Counted from the first letter of the stretch, positions 18,542 to 27,746 are shown. The stretch: DNA of 49,604 bases from Piscirickettsiaceae bacterium (GCA_024685995.1 JAIBDY010000014.1:1-49604), one strand, 5' to 3'. The notes: generated by a model from the letters alone, not told the origin. Made by a program: numbers and translations.

Positions 18542-20041
18542 TTGTCATTATCAGATAAACGGGCCACCGTAGCCAAACGCCCAGTTAAAGATATTTATGC
18601 GGTATCGCGCTTGGTACGTGAGGTGCGTGGCGTCCTTGAAGGTAGCTTTCCGTTGTTGTGGGTCGAAGGTGAGATGTCCAATCTCGCGATGCCTGGTTCA
18701 GGTCATATTTATTTCACCTTGAAAGACGAAGCGGCGCAAGTTCGTTGTGCGATGTTTAAAGGCCGCAACCGACAATTACGCTTTATTCCAGAAAATGGCA
18801 TGCAGGTATTATTGCGGGTCCGGGTCACGCTGTATGAAGGTCGCGGTGAATTCCAGCTCGTTGTAGAGCATATGGAAGAAGCGGGGAGTGGGGCGTTACA
18901 ACGTGCTTATGAAGCCCTAAAACATCGGCTTGGGGAAGCAGGCTTGTTTGATGCTGCCCATAAAAAAGCGTTACCTGCTATGCCAACCACCATTGGAGTG
19001 GTGTCCTCACCTGATGGCGCGGCGGTACATGATATTTTAACTGTGTTGAAACGCCGTTTCCCTGCGGTGAGGGTGATTGTTTACCCTGTTGCAGTACAAG
19101 GTATTGGATCCGCAGCTCAACTAGCTGAGGCGATTGCGTTAGCAGACCGGCGACAAGAATGTGAGGTGTTGATTGTCGGCCGTGGTGGTGGTTCTTTAGA
19201 GGATTTGTGGAGCTTTAATGAGGAAGTCGTTGCTCAAGCCATTTTTGCCTGTGAATTGCCGATAATCAGTGCCGTGGGCCATGAGGTCGATTTCACTATC
19301 GCAGATTTTGTGGCCGATGTGCGGGCGGCAACACCCTCTGCAGCAGCCGAGTTAGCTGTGCCTGATGCGCAGCAATGGTTGCAACAGTTGCAAGGACATT
19401 GTCGGCGACTCAGCTTATTAATGACGCATTATTTGCATAATGAACAACGTCATTTACAACATTTACAACGTAGTTTGCCACAGCCTAAAGTTGTGATTCA
19501 TCAGCAAATGCAGCGGCTAGATCGACTCGAGAAACAGCTGCATCAAGCTTGGCAACAAGGTATAAGGCAGTATTCTCAAACGCTGAATTATTGGTCAGTA
19601 CGCTTAAAGCACCCACAAGCCACGATTGAAACCCAACGTTATAAAATCAATGTGCTACAAAATAGGCTACGACGGATCATTGGCCAACATCAGGACCAGG
19701 TGACACATCACTACCGGGATTTGAGTCAGCGTTTACAGTTTAAGTCGCCGTTGCCGGTCGTCAAACAACGACAATTGCAATTTGGGCAGCTGCAAACGCG
19801 ATTGCATCATGCGATGGCGCAATCGATGCTGGTGAAACAAGTTTATTTTCAACAGCAGATCAGAACTTTATCGGCGGTAAGCCCATTAAATACCTTAGAG
19901 CGGGGCTACAGTATTACCACCGATAACAAAACGGGTGGTGTCGTGCGTCGTGCTGAATCGGTCAAGGTCGGACAATCGGTTCAAGTACAGTTACAGCAAG
20001 GGCAATTAATATGCAAAGTAGAGGAAACTAATCATGACTAA
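18542..20041 (+). CDS. xseA: Exodeoxyribonuclease VII large subunit
   Basis: The large subunit of exonuclease VII, which degrades single-stranded DNA processively with the small subunit XseB (not in this window). After a short leader come the OB-fold domain (YAVSRLVREVRGVLEG, then WVEGEMSN and GHIYFTLKD) and the catalytic domain (GVVSSPDGAAVHDIL, LIVGRGGGSLEDLWSFN, ISAVGHEVDFTIADFVAD). A long Gln-rich coiled coil and the terminal LERGYSITT repeat follow. The start is uncertain: TTG at 18542 has GAGGGA upstream and gives 499 residues. An earlier TTG at 18467 would add 25 residues not seen in typical homologues, which begin near the OB fold. Confidence 0.93.
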   Translation: MSLSDKRATVAKRPVKDIYAVSRLVREVRGVLEGSFPLLWVEGEMSNLAMPGSGHIYFTLKDEAAQVRCAMFKGRNRQLRFIPENGMQVLLRVRVTLYEGRGEFQLVVEHMEEAGSGALQRAYEALKHRLGEAGLFDAAHKKALPAMPTTIGVVSSPDGAAVHDILTVLKRRFPAVRVIVYPVAVQGIGSAAQLAEAIALADRRQECEVLIVGRGGGSLEDLWSFNEEVVAQAIFACELPIISAVGHEVDFTIADFVADVRAATPSAAAELAVPDAQQWLQQLQGHCRRLSLLMTHYLHNEQRHLQHLQRSLPQPKVVIHQQMQRLDRLEKQLHQAWQQGIRQYSQTLNYWSVRLKHPQATIETQRYKINVLQNRLRRIIGQHQDQVTHHYRDLSQRLQFKSPLPVVKQRQLQFGQLQTRLHHAMAQSMLVKQVYFQQQIRTLSAVSPLNTLERGYSITTDNKTGGVVRRAESVKVGQSVQVQLQQGQLICKVEETNHD

Positions 20042-20879
20042 ATGGGCGTTGGGTGGGCTGCTTTGGTTGATGAGTATGCCGTTATTTTCCAGTGCTTTAC
20101 CCGAACAAGCGGCGATCCCCGGTGGAGTGGTGATTGTGGCAATATCGGCAGATAGTGCTGCAAAACCCAAAGTCACATATCGACAAAAGCAAGTTGCAGT
20201 AGTGCAATCTGATGGGCAATGGGTCGCGGTCGTCGGTGTCCCTTTAAACACCAAAATTGGTATGCAAAGATTGACCGTGCTGCAAAGTGGTCAAACCCAT
20301 CGAGCCTTATTTGAAATTGTCGATAAAGCTTATCCGACGCAGCATATCACTATCACTGATAAACGTAAGGTTAACCCGACTAATTTGGATATGACGCGGA
20401 TTAATAAAGAATCAGCTAGTATTCAAGCAGCGTTAAATCACTGGACCGACACAGCTGCACTGCCATTACCTTTCGCGTGGCCAATTGAAGGGCGGGTGAG
20501 TGGTTTATACGGTCGTCGTCGCGTGTTCAATGGCCTGCCACGTAGACCGCACAGCGGGATGGATATTGCCGCACCGATGGGTACGGAAATTCACGCACCC
20601 GCAGTAGGCATTGTGCGAGATACTGGAGATTACTTTTTTAACGGCAATACGGTGTTTATCGATCACGGCCAAGGATTAGTGACAATGTTTTGCCATATGG
20701 ACAGAATTGATGTGCAAGCAGGACAGAGAGTTGGACGAGGCGAAGTGATAGGCACGGTCGGGATGACTGGCCGGGTGACCGGGCCTCATCTGCATTTAGG
20801 TGTCAGTTTGAATGATGTCAGGGTCGAGCCGAGGTTGTTTTTTCCTGAGCGGGAAGCGGTTGCTGGTGATGAAAAATAA
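20034..20879 (+). CDS. M23 family metallopeptidase (LytM-like)
   Basis: A 281-residue exported peptidoglycan hydrolase or hydrolase-like factor. It has a signal peptide (WALGGLLWLMSMPLFSSA), a beta-rich domain at about 25-110 and a C-terminal M23 domain with the zinc ligands in RPHSGMDIAAP and the HLHLG motif. The active-site residues look complete, so it may cleave peptide crosslinks. Its ATG overlaps the end of xseA by eight bases, implying coupled expression. The substrate bond is not known. Confidence 0.88.
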   Translation: MTKWALGGLLWLMSMPLFSSALPEQAAIPGGVVIVAISADSAAKPKVTYRQKQVAVVQSDGQWVAVVGVPLNTKIGMQRLTVLQSGQTHRALFEIVDKAYPTQHITITDKRKVNPTNLDMTRINKESASIQAALNHWTDTAALPLPFAWPIEGRVSGLYGRRRVFNGLPRRPHSGMDIAAPMGTEIHAPAVGIVRDTGDYFFNGNTVFIDHGQGLVTMFCHMDRIDVQAGQRVGRGEVIGTVGMTGRVTGPHLHLGVSLNDVRVEPRLFFPEREAVAGDEK

Positions 20880-20950
20880 TCGGCAGGTGATAACTTCTTT
20901 GTAGCCTGTGGTTTGACTACCTAGCTAGCAGTGCGTGTTTGAAAACTAGC

Positions 20951-22180
20951 TTAGTTATTAACCAAAAAAGAGGGCCAGGTGACGTCTGGAATGCCCTTGA
21001 TTTTGGGTTCGGCAAAGTAGAAACCTTGAATTTGGGTGATGCCTGCAGAGATTAACCATTTTAAATCTTGTTCGTTATCGACGCCTTCAACAATCACCTC
21101 AATGCCAAGACGCGATGTGACATAGGTGATGGCTCCGACGATGGCCTGACGAGGGCCATGCTCGGCGACACCGAGAACGATACTTCTATCAATTTTAAGC
21201 TTATGTGGTTGAAATTCAGCCAAGAGTGATAGACCAGCATATCCCGCCCCAAAATCATCTATCGCTATTCTCATCCCATGTGCGCGTATCAAATCGGCTA
21301 CTTTATTAAACTCATCATGATTATCTATCGCTTCTTGTTCAGTGATCTCGATAATCACATTATCAGGGTTTAAGCCCAAATGCTGGGCATATTGGCTAAT
21401 CATTTGCACAGAATCAGGATATTCTACTAAAGACAGTGGTAATAAGTTGAGTGACATCAACCCCTCATATTTCATTTCACTGAACATTTCAAGCGCTGTC
21501 CGTTTTGAGTCGACATCGAGCTTATGTAACTGAGGGGGCGTTAGTTTGCCAAAAAGTTCATAAGGTGAACTGCCATCGTCCCCGCGAATTAAAGCTTCGA
21601 GAGCGGTAATTTGCATTAGTTCAAGATCGACAATGGGTTGAAATGCAAAGTTATGAGCATAGTTTTGATGAAGCTGTAACTGTATAGCTTTGACTGGTCG
21701 TGGACTTTTTTTGCTTTTGATTAAGCTGTTTTGTTCAGTATTGAACCGCCATGCGCCGTCAATAAAAGCTTTTGCAATCAACCTTGACCTCGATACCGAG
21801 TCGCCCTCTTGGTATTGTTCCAAAATTTTAGCAAGACGTTCCGTTTCATCAATTATTTTGGCCATCGACTCAGGTCTTTTGGCAAGGAGTTGCATTGCCC
21901 ATTGTTCATATTCGCGCTTTGGGATAGGCTCTTTTAGTAACGTCACTACATGACTATGCCGAGGATCGAGCTGTATCGATGACATTAATTTAGAGATAAC
22001 GCTAAATCGCCCTTCAAGCACTTGTAGAAAGTGTTCACCATCGAAAATAAGTAGCCCGGTTATCCCTAATTGCTTATTCGCATTTTGAATGATGGATAGG
22101 AATTCGCCTATATTGGCGGCATCGAATTCTTTAGAGGCCTTACTTTTGTATACAAGCTGATATAACTGCACTTGAGTCAC
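20951..22180 (-). CDS. BLUF-EAL blue-light-regulated c-di-GMP phosphodiesterase
   Basis: A 409-residue cytoplasmic photoreceptor enzyme. Residues 5-95 form a BLUF domain that binds FAD. The key residues are present when aligned with Slr1694: Tyr11 (LVYKS), Asn35 (before LGITG), Gln53 (FLQVLEG) and Trp94/Met96 (QWAMQ). Residues about 170-400 form an EAL domain with EALIRG, the Asn in SLNLLPLS, the Glu in EITEQ, IDDFGAGY, the Lys in KLKID, VEGVDN and the Gln in IQGFYF. All catalytic positions look intact, unlike E. coli BluF, whose EAL domain is degenerate, so light-controlled c-di-GMP hydrolysis is expected. The start is GTG with AAGGA about ten bases upstream. Confidence 0.9.
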   Translation of the reverse strand: MTQVQLYQLVYKSKASKEFDAANIGEFLSIIQNANKQLGITGLLIFDGEHFLQVLEGRFSVISKLMSSIQLDPRHSHVVTLLKEPIPKREYEQWAMQLLAKRPESMAKIIDETERLAKILEQYQEGDSVSRSRLIAKAFIDGAWRFNTEQNSLIKSKKSPRPVKAIQLQLHQNYAHNFAFQPIVDLELMQITALEALIRGDDGSSPYELFGKLTPPQLHKLDVDSKRTALEMFSEMKYEGLMSLNLLPLSLVEYPDSVQMISQYAQHLGLNPDNVIIEITEQEAIDNHDEFNKVADLIRAHGMRIAIDDFGAGYAGLSLLAEFQPHKLKIDRSIVLGVAEHGPRQAIVGAITYVTSRLGIEVIVEGVDNEQDLKWLISAGITQIQGFYFAEPKIKGIPDVTWPSFLVNN

Positions 22181-22614
22181 CTAGGTTAATCCTTTGCCAC
22201 ATTAAATAACCTATCTCAAAAGTCATTAAGCAATGAATTCAATACTTTGGGATAGAGAATAATATTAGAGCAACCCATACTTTTCATTATCCACTAGTTA
22301 CTCGCCTAGATTTAAAATTGTCTGCTTAATTGATTAAAAGCACAAATTTTTGTTTAACCTCAACCCGATCGATTGATTTTGACTCCGCATTTCAGTATCC
22401 ACAGAGATACGCAGTAAGTTGCCATAGATTATGGTGAAATAGACCATAAGCAAACTATTTCTCTGCCATGGACTGACTCATAACCATCCCCTTCCAATTT
22501 CCTGGTAGCTGCGGGGCAGGAGCACGGTTTTTCTGCATCAGAGAAGAATAGCTTTGTGGTGGCCGCTTTCCTTCCTGGAGAAAGGTTCAAGCCTCAACAT
22601 TTGATAGGGGCAAC
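22181..22614. other. Intergenic region with alternative inverted repeats
   Basis: About 430 bases with no convincing gene on either strand. The 22181-22330 part is AT-rich and probably holds the promoter of the BLUF-EAL gene. Near 22422-22461 three short inverted repeats overlap and exclude one another: CCATA/TATGG, ATGGT/ACCAT and GAAATAG/CTATTTC. The 22470-22610 part is richer in GC with purine runs and matches no riboswitch I know. It could be an untranslated leader, a small RNA or a gene relic. Confidence 0.3.
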
Positions 22615-23913
22615 TTATTCACTGAGTGTTGCTGCTGATTTTTGAGCAAGCATCTGGTCGGATGAGAAGAAACAAACGTTATTTTCTCCAGCGCTTTTGG
22701 CAACATACATTGCTCTATCGGCATGATTGATTAAATCAATGGAGGTGAGCCCGTCGTCGGGGAATATGCTAATACCAATAGATGTGCCTATCTGGAGTGC
22801 TTCACCGAAGATCTCGACAGGCTTATTCAGTGAGCTGATAATCCGGTTAACCACATGGGTTATTTCATCTTTGCCTTTTGGCGCATTGAGGATAAAGATG
22901 AATTCATCACCGCCAACACGGGCAACGGTATCAGATTTTCTGACTTGTGCTAACAGTCTTTTCGCGACCTCTTTTAACACATCATCGCCGGCCTTATGCC
23001 CAAACTGGTCGTTGATGGCCTTGAAGCCATCGAGGTCGATAAACATCAACGCTAGATTGCATCGTTGACGTTCATAGTTGATGATTCTTTGGTCTAGCCG
23101 TTCCATCAATAAGGTGCGATTTGGCAAGTTTGTCAAGGCATCATGAAAAGCCATATGCTTTATCTTTTCATCATTACGCCAAAGTTCTGTGATGTCATTA
23201 AATATTGAGATGTAGCGAATAGGCTCGTCATCTTGGTTACGAATCATTCTGATGGACATACGTTCTAAGTAAAGTGTCCCATCTTTACGACGGTTCCAAA
23301 TTTCGCCACTCCATTCACTTTTCGTTTTGATTTCGCGCCACACGGAGGCATAGAATGCTTTGCTGTAACGATTAGATTGCAGAATACGAGGTGGGCTCCC
23401 GACTACTTCTGTAGCGGCATAACCCGTTATCTTGGTGAAGGCAGGGTTCACTGACAAAATAATGCCATCAACATCAGTGATCAGGACGCCATCGCTCATA
23501 TTGTCGAAAACGCAGGCGGCTAATTGGAGTTCGGCCGCGGTCTCTTTTAAGTCAGTCACTTCGTTGGCGAGGATTGAAAACCCCCTGACAGTACCATCGT
23601 CATCGATATCGGGAATGTAGTTGCCGATAATGTGACCAATTTCTCCATTCACTTTGGTCAAAGTCCGTTCAAAGCGTTGCTGCTCACCGGCCAAGACTTT
23701 ACGAATATGAGGTTCATTTAAAGTAAATAATTGTTCGCCAGCTAGCTCTTGGAACGAGAGACCGATAATCTCTGAAGGGGGCTTATCGAACCATTGACTG
23801 TAGACATTATTAGCGAAACGGCAACGTAAATTCCTATCCCAATAACCGATCATATTCGGCATATCATGAATGATTGATTTGAGTTCCTGTGCTGAAATTT
23901 CGTTACGCATCAC
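22615..23913 (-). CDS. PAS-PAS-GGDEF diguanylate cyclase
   Basis: A 432-residue soluble sensor cyclase. The first PAS domain spans about residues 8-120 (MIGYWDRNLRCRFANNVYSQWF). The second spans about 128-245 (DGVLITDVDGIILSVNPAFTKITGY). The GGDEF domain at about 255-420 begins HDALTNLPNR and has the active site VGGDEF. An RxxD inhibitory site (RKSD) lies exactly five residues before GGDEF, so the enzyme should be active and feedback-inhibited by c-di-GMP. It lies upstream of the BLUF-EAL phosphodiesterase on the same strand, separated by 434 bases. The start may be GTG 23913 or ATG 23910. Confidence 0.92.
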   Translation of the reverse strand: MMRNEISAQELKSIIHDMPNMIGYWDRNLRCRFANNVYSQWFDKPPSEIIGLSFQELAGEQLFTLNEPHIRKVLAGEQQRFERTLTKVNGEIGHIIGNYIPDIDDDGTVRGFSILANEVTDLKETAAELQLAACVFDNMSDGVLITDVDGIILSVNPAFTKITGYAATEVVGSPPRILQSNRYSKAFYASVWREIKTKSEWSGEIWNRRKDGTLYLERMSIRMIRNQDDEPIRYISIFNDITELWRNDEKIKHMAFHDALTNLPNRTLLMERLDQRIINYERQRCNLALMFIDLDGFKAINDQFGHKAGDDVLKEVAKRLLAQVRKSDTVARVGGDEFIFILNAPKGKDEITHVVNRIISSLNKPVEIFGEALQIGTSIGISIFPDDGLTSIDLINHADRAMYVAKSAGENNVCFFSSDQMLAQKSAATLSE

Positions 23914-24105
23914 ACATTAGTTCCCTTGATATCAATCCGTTGTCGTTAGGTAAATTCGCCGAAATAAAAGTTCAGCAATATGGTAGAAGTCTATATAAAT
24001 ATATAGCAAAGCTAGATTAACCCAGTTGGTCTTCGGTTGAGAATAGTCAAATTGTATTTAACGTGGCTAGATGGCAGTGTAGTTAAAATACAAGCTAGTC
24101 GATAC

Positions 24106-24831
24106 TTAAAGTCTAAAATCACGGCCCAAATAGACACTCAGCACTTTTTTATCGGCCAATATTTCTACGGGAGTCCCTTTTGCGATGACTTCACCGTCGT
24201 TGAAAATATAAGCGCGTTCGCAGACATTCAAGGTTTCTCGCACATTATGGTCGGTGATTAAAATACCAATCCCACGCTCTGCTAGTGATTTGATAATGAT
24301 TTGAATATCCAATACAGAAATCGGGTCGACTCCAGCAAAAGGTTCGTCAAGTAAAATAAACTTGGGATCCATAGCCAACGCTCTGGCTATCTCGACGCGG
24401 CGGCGTTCACCGCCAGATAATGCCATGCCTATCGACTTACGGATATGGGTAATATTGAAATCGTTGAGCAGTTTTTCTAGCAGTGTGCTTTTGTCAATTT
24501 CGTTTAAATCGTCACGGGTTTCGATAATGGCATAAATATTATCTTCTACACTTAGTTTACGGAATATCGAGGCTTCTTGAGGCAAATAGCCGATGCCGAG
24601 TTGGGCGCGGTGATGGATAGGTTGGCGAGATAATTCTTGCCGATCAAGATAGATAGTGCCGTGATCGACTGGGATGAGGCCAACAATCATATAAAAGCTG
24701 GTAGTTTTACCCGCCCCATTAGGCCCTAAGAGGCCGACAATCTCGCCACTGTTAACATCGAGTGAGATATTACTAACAACTTGGCGGCCATCGAAACTTT
24801 TCGATAGCTGCTGGGCAGATAAGGTACTCAT
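24106..24831 (-). CDS. lptB: Lipopolysaccharide export ATPase LptB
   Basis: The cytoplasmic ATPase of the LptB2FG transporter that extracts lipopolysaccharide from the inner membrane. The 241-residue ABC domain has Walker [13 protein letters not shown]-loop YLPQEASIF, signature LSGGERRR, Walker [14 protein letters not shown] and the switch His in ITDHNV. It is the last gene of the kds-lpt operon, 25 bases after lptA. In many proteobacteria rpoN and hpf follow lptB; here an unrelated GGDEF gene does, so that synteny is broken. Confidence 0.97.
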   Translation of the reverse strand: MSTLSAQQLSKSFDGRQVVSNISLDVNSGEIVGLLGPNGAGKTTSFYMIVGLIPVDHGTIYLDRQELSRQPIHHRAQLGIGYLPQEASIFRKLSVEDNIYAIIETRDDLNEIDKSTLLEKLLNDFNITHIRKSIGMALSGGERRRVEIARALAMDPKFILLDEPFAGVDPISVLDIQIIIKSLAERGIGILITDHNVRETLNVCERAYIFNDGEVIAKGTPVEILADKKVLSVYLGRDFRL

Positions 24832-24856
24832 AGCGGCTTGGCGACTCTTTGTTCAG

Positions 24857-25690
24857 TTAGAAGTTAGTGGGTGAAACATAGCTACGGTGGATCCAGCCGA
24901 TCACGACTTGTTGATTGGCTTCGCCTCGCACTTGTAGCCAATCATTTTGCTCGGTTAAGACGATCAAATCACTATTGTTTTCAAAGGTAGCAATCTTATC
25001 GTATTGTTTGCCTGGGCCCGTTCTAACGTTGAGTCGAGTGATGTTCCGAGTCGTCGGGTAGCCGCTGTCTTGAGCTGTATCAGCCGTGTGTGCCGTGCTC
25101 GCATTAGCTTCGTTGGATGACAGACTTGGTTTGGTTGTTGCCTTGTTGGGCTTGTTCGTCACTTTTTGGGTGTTGGGGTTGATAATAATGTGTACCCGAC
25201 CTGGTGTAGTCTCGGTTTTATTGCCGATTGTGACAGGTCTGGCATTGGCATTAACGATATTACGCTTAATATCATATTCGATACGATTGCCGCTAAACTC
25301 ATCGCCTGATTGATCGATATGGCCTTGACCGAGCAGGTAAATTTTTTCTGCCGCAGCGTGATATTCCATCTGCAGTGCACGGGCTTTAACGGGGGGGTCA
25401 CCGACTTTTTGAACCTGTTGGTATTTAGCCAGTTTGCCTTGGGCAATGACTTTGGTAAGTTGCTTTTGGTCATCATAATAAAAAGTGATGATATCGCCGT
25501 CGATGCGCAGTGTACCTTGCGTTAGTACGGCACGCCCTTTATATTGGGTGACTCCCGTTTTATCATCTAATTGCGCGTGGTCGGCCTCAATATTAATTGG
25601 CTTATTGCGATCGCTTGGCAGCGCCACTGCCAAAGCAGGTAGCAAGGCAATTAGGCTGATAAGCAGTTTACTTTTGCGGTGGTGCATCAT
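24857..25690 (-). CDS. lptA: LptA lipopolysaccharide bridge protein with C-terminal SH3b domain
   Basis: The periplasmic bridge carrying lipopolysaccharide between LptC and LptD. The 277-residue protein is longer than usual LptA (about 185). It has a signal peptide (LLISLIALLPALAVA), an OstA beta-jellyroll at about 30-170 (INIEADHAQLDDKTGVTQY), a Thr/Asn/Ala-rich linker at 171-214, and then a bacterial SH3 domain at about 216-277 (TRLNVRTGPGKQYDKIATF, ending IGWIHRSYV). Such domains often bind cell-wall peptides, so the tail may tie the bridge to peptidoglycan; this is inference. The ATG at 25690 (or 25687) has AAAGGA just upstream. A longer reading to 25771 would lie inside lptC. Confidence 0.9.
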   Translation of the reverse strand: MMHHRKSKLLISLIALLPALAVALPSDRNKPINIEADHAQLDDKTGVTQYKGRAVLTQGTLRIDGDIITFYYDDQKQLTKVIAQGKLAKYQQVQKVGDPPVKARALQMEYHAAAEKIYLLGQGHIDQSGDEFSGNRIEYDIKRNIVNANARPVTIGNKTETTPGRVHIIINPNTQKVTNKPNKATTKPSLSSNEANASTAHTADTAQDSGYPTTRNITRLNVRTGPGKQYDKIATFENNSDLIVLTEQNDWLQVRGEANQQVVIGWIHRSYVSPTNF

Positions 25691-26249
25691 ATTGTCCTTT
25701 GACCCTAGAGTGCAGATTAATGGTTTTTTCATCAAGTGTAGCATGCAGTCCAATGGCGTTGGTTTCGCCATAAGGTGAAATCATTTTGACGGCCGCATCG
25801 GTATAGGCAATCTGTTTGATCGTATCTAAATTAAGCTTGGTCGTATGTAGCGCGACTTCATCATTATCTTTACGGGTGATGACGACATTGTCCAATAATA
25901 AAATATTATCGCCCTTGCCATGTGTTTCACCCCGCTCTGATGTGAGCACCCAAGTGTCTTTTTGAGCTTGGATAAATTGTGCGATAGGACGGGTAATTTT
26001 AGTACTATCATCATCGGGATAGTGAGCCATGCCTTGCCCTTTGATGACGCGAGCGGGCTGACCATTCTCATCCATGATAGTCATGGTGAAGTTTGTCATC
26101 GCATAATCGCTAGCTTCATTGTAGGCTGACGGCTCATTGCTTGCTTCTATAGCCTTTTCGGTTTTACCAAGTACAAACCATAAGACTAGGCCGGCCAAGA
26201 AGACCAGCAGCACTTTGTTGAGAGCAGACAATTTAGAAATGGCGTTCAA
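25668..26249 (-). CDS. lptC: LPS export protein LptC
   Basis: A 193-residue bitopic inner-membrane protein that links LptB2FG to the periplasmic bridge. It has one N-terminal helix (KVLLVFLAGLVLWFVLG) and an OstA-like jellyroll (for example TMTIMDENGQPARVIKGQGM and VVITRKDNDEVALHTTKL). It overlaps kdsC by 17 bases and lptA by about 20 bases, so the whole block is translationally coupled. The length agrees with E. coli LptC. Confidence 0.94.
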   Translation of the reverse strand: MNAISKLSALNKVLLVFLAGLVLWFVLGKTEKAIEASNEPSAYNEASDYAMTNFTMTIMDENGQPARVIKGQGMAHYPDDDSTKITRPIAQFIQAQKDTWVLTSERGETHGKGDNILLLDNVVITRKDNDEVALHTTKLNLDTIKQIAYTDAAVKMISPYGETNAIGLHATLDEKTINLHSRVKGQYDAPPQK

Positions 26250-26754
26250 TTTGATCCTGCAGGGTACCCTGTCCTTTCATAATCAGTTCACACACTTCGC
26301 GTGCTGCGCCCTTACCGCCTTTGGCCTCTGTCACCCAGTGTGCTTTTTCTTTGACGATGGGATCGGCATCTCGGACAGCGATAGCCAGACCGACGCGACT
26401 CATAATGGCTAAATCAACCCAATCATCGCCGACATAAGCACATTGTTCTGGTTTGATGTTTAATTGTTCAATCATTTGTTCAAAGGCCGGGAGTTTGACC
26501 TTTTGACCTTGATAGACGTAGCTGATACCTAAGCTGGTCATGCGATGTTCGACGACTCTTGATGTGCGTCCAGTGATGATACCGACTTCAACGCCGGTAT
26601 ATTGCAATAATTTCATACCGTGACCATCACGAGAATGAAAAGCTTTATATTCTTCGCCATCATCACCAATGATGATGCTGCCATCGGTTAAAACGCCGTC
26701 GACATCAAAAATGACTAACTTTATTTCTTTGGTTCGGTCGAGAATAGCTTGCAT
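26233..26754 (-). CDS. kdsC: 3-deoxy-manno-octulosonate-8-phosphatase
   Basis: Removes phosphate from KDO 8-phosphate on the way to the inner-core sugar of lipopolysaccharide. It is a 173-residue C0-type HAD phosphatase without a cap. The nucleophile region IFDVDGVLTDG has Asp17 and Asp19, then IITGRTS, and the metal site YVGDDWVDLAIM. The C-terminal AKGGKGAAREV is typical of KdsC. It lies between kdsD and lptC in a compact operon. Confidence 0.96.
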   Translation of the reverse strand: MQAILDRTKEIKLVIFDVDGVLTDGSIIIGDDGEEYKAFHSRDGHGMKLLQYTGVEVGIITGRTSRVVEHRMTSLGISYVYQGQKVKLPAFEQMIEQLNIKPEQCAYVGDDWVDLAIMSRVGLAIAVRDADPIVKEKAHWVTEAKGGKGAAREVCELIMKGQGTLQDQIERHF

Positions 26755-26765
26755 TAGGGGACCCT

Positions 26766-27746
26766 TTAGACAACGCCGGCACGTAATAAATCATGCATAT
26801 TAATAGCGCCAATTAGTTTTTTATCGTCATCAATAATGAGTAAGGCATTAATTTTGTGACGTTGCATCAGTTCTAGAATTTCAGCGGCTAGCATATTAAA
26901 GTGGCCGGTTTTACAGTGCGTCGTCATGACTTTCGCAATAGGGGTAATGTGAACATCGACAGTTTGAGCGAGTACCCGGCGTAGATCGCCATCCGTAAAA
27001 ACCCCCACAATATCCCCAGCATCGGAGCAAACCGCGGTCATACCAAGCCCTTTGTTGCTCATTTCGACTAAGGCATCACTGATTAAGGCACGTTCACTTA
27101 CGCGCGGAATACTGTCATCAGTATGCATAATATCACTGACTCGTAACAACAGACGTCGTCCTAAGTTGCCTCCTGGGTGGGATAGGGCAAAATCTTCTGC
27201 TGTGAAGCCACGAGCTTCAAGTAATGCGATAGCGAGGGCATCCCCCATGACCAACGCGGCGGTTGTACTGGAGGTGGGCGCTAAGCCAAGTGGACAAGCT
27301 TCTTTAGCAACGCTGGTATCTATGTGAGCATCTGCACTTTTAGCTAAGGTTGAATGTGGTCTGCCTGTCAATGCAATAAGCGGTACGGCTAGCCGTTTAA
27401 TGAGCGGTAAAATCGTCAATATCTCACTGGTTTCACCCGAATTTGACAGCGCAAGTACAACATCTTGTGGCGTGATCATACCCATATCGCCGTGGCTGGC
27501 CTCGCCGGGATGAACAAAAAAGGCAGGACTGCCAGTACTGGCAAAGGTCGCTGCAATTTTATTACCAATATGGCCTGACTTTCCCATGCCAATCACAATG
27601 ATCCGACCTGAGCAGTTGAGCAAAAGTTGGCAGGCGAGAACGAAGGTATCGTCTATACGAGCCCGTAAAGCGCTGATGGCTTCGAGCTCGGTATTGACGA
27701 CGGCAAGGCCTAAGGTTTTTAGTTTTTGGCTGTCAGTTGGACTCAA
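26766..27746 (-). CDS. kdsD: Arabinose 5-phosphate isomerase
   Basis: Interconverts ribulose 5-phosphate and arabinose 5-phosphate, the precursor of KDO. The 326-residue protein has an N-terminal SIS domain (VIGMGKSGHIGNKIAATFAS, with FVHPGEASHGDMGM holding the active-site residues) and two C-terminal CBS domains, starting RVSDIMHTDD and ending LIGAINMHDLLRAGVV. Its ATG overlaps the yrbG stop by four bases, and kdsC follows 11 bases later. Confidence 0.96.
   Translation of the reverse strand: MSPTDSQKLKTLGLAVVNTELEAISALRARIDDTFVLACQLLLNCSGRIIVIGMGKSGHIGNKIAATFASTGSPAFFVHPGEASHGDMGMITPQDVVLALSNSGETSEILTILPLIKRLAVPLIALTGRPHSTLAKSADAHIDTSVAKEACPLGLAPTSSTTAALVMGDALAIALLEARGFTAEDFALSHPGGNLGRRLLLRVSDIMHTDDSIPRVSERALISDALVEMSNKGLGMTAVCSDAGDIVGVFTDGDLRRVLAQTVDVHITPIAKVMTTHCKTGHFNMLAAEILELMQRHKINALLIIDDDKKLIGAINMHDLLRAGVV

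Noticed and set aside
23991-24006. CTATATA-AA-TATATAG palindrome resembling ModE half sites
   Set aside because: The spacer of two bases is too short for a ModE site, the region is AT-rich and the neighbouring genes (GGDEF cyclase and lptB) have no link to molybdate.
24053-24092. TGTATTTAAC / GTTAAAATACA stem after lptB
   Set aside because: The stem is imperfect and has almost no GC, with a loop near 20 bases; not a credible intrinsic terminator.
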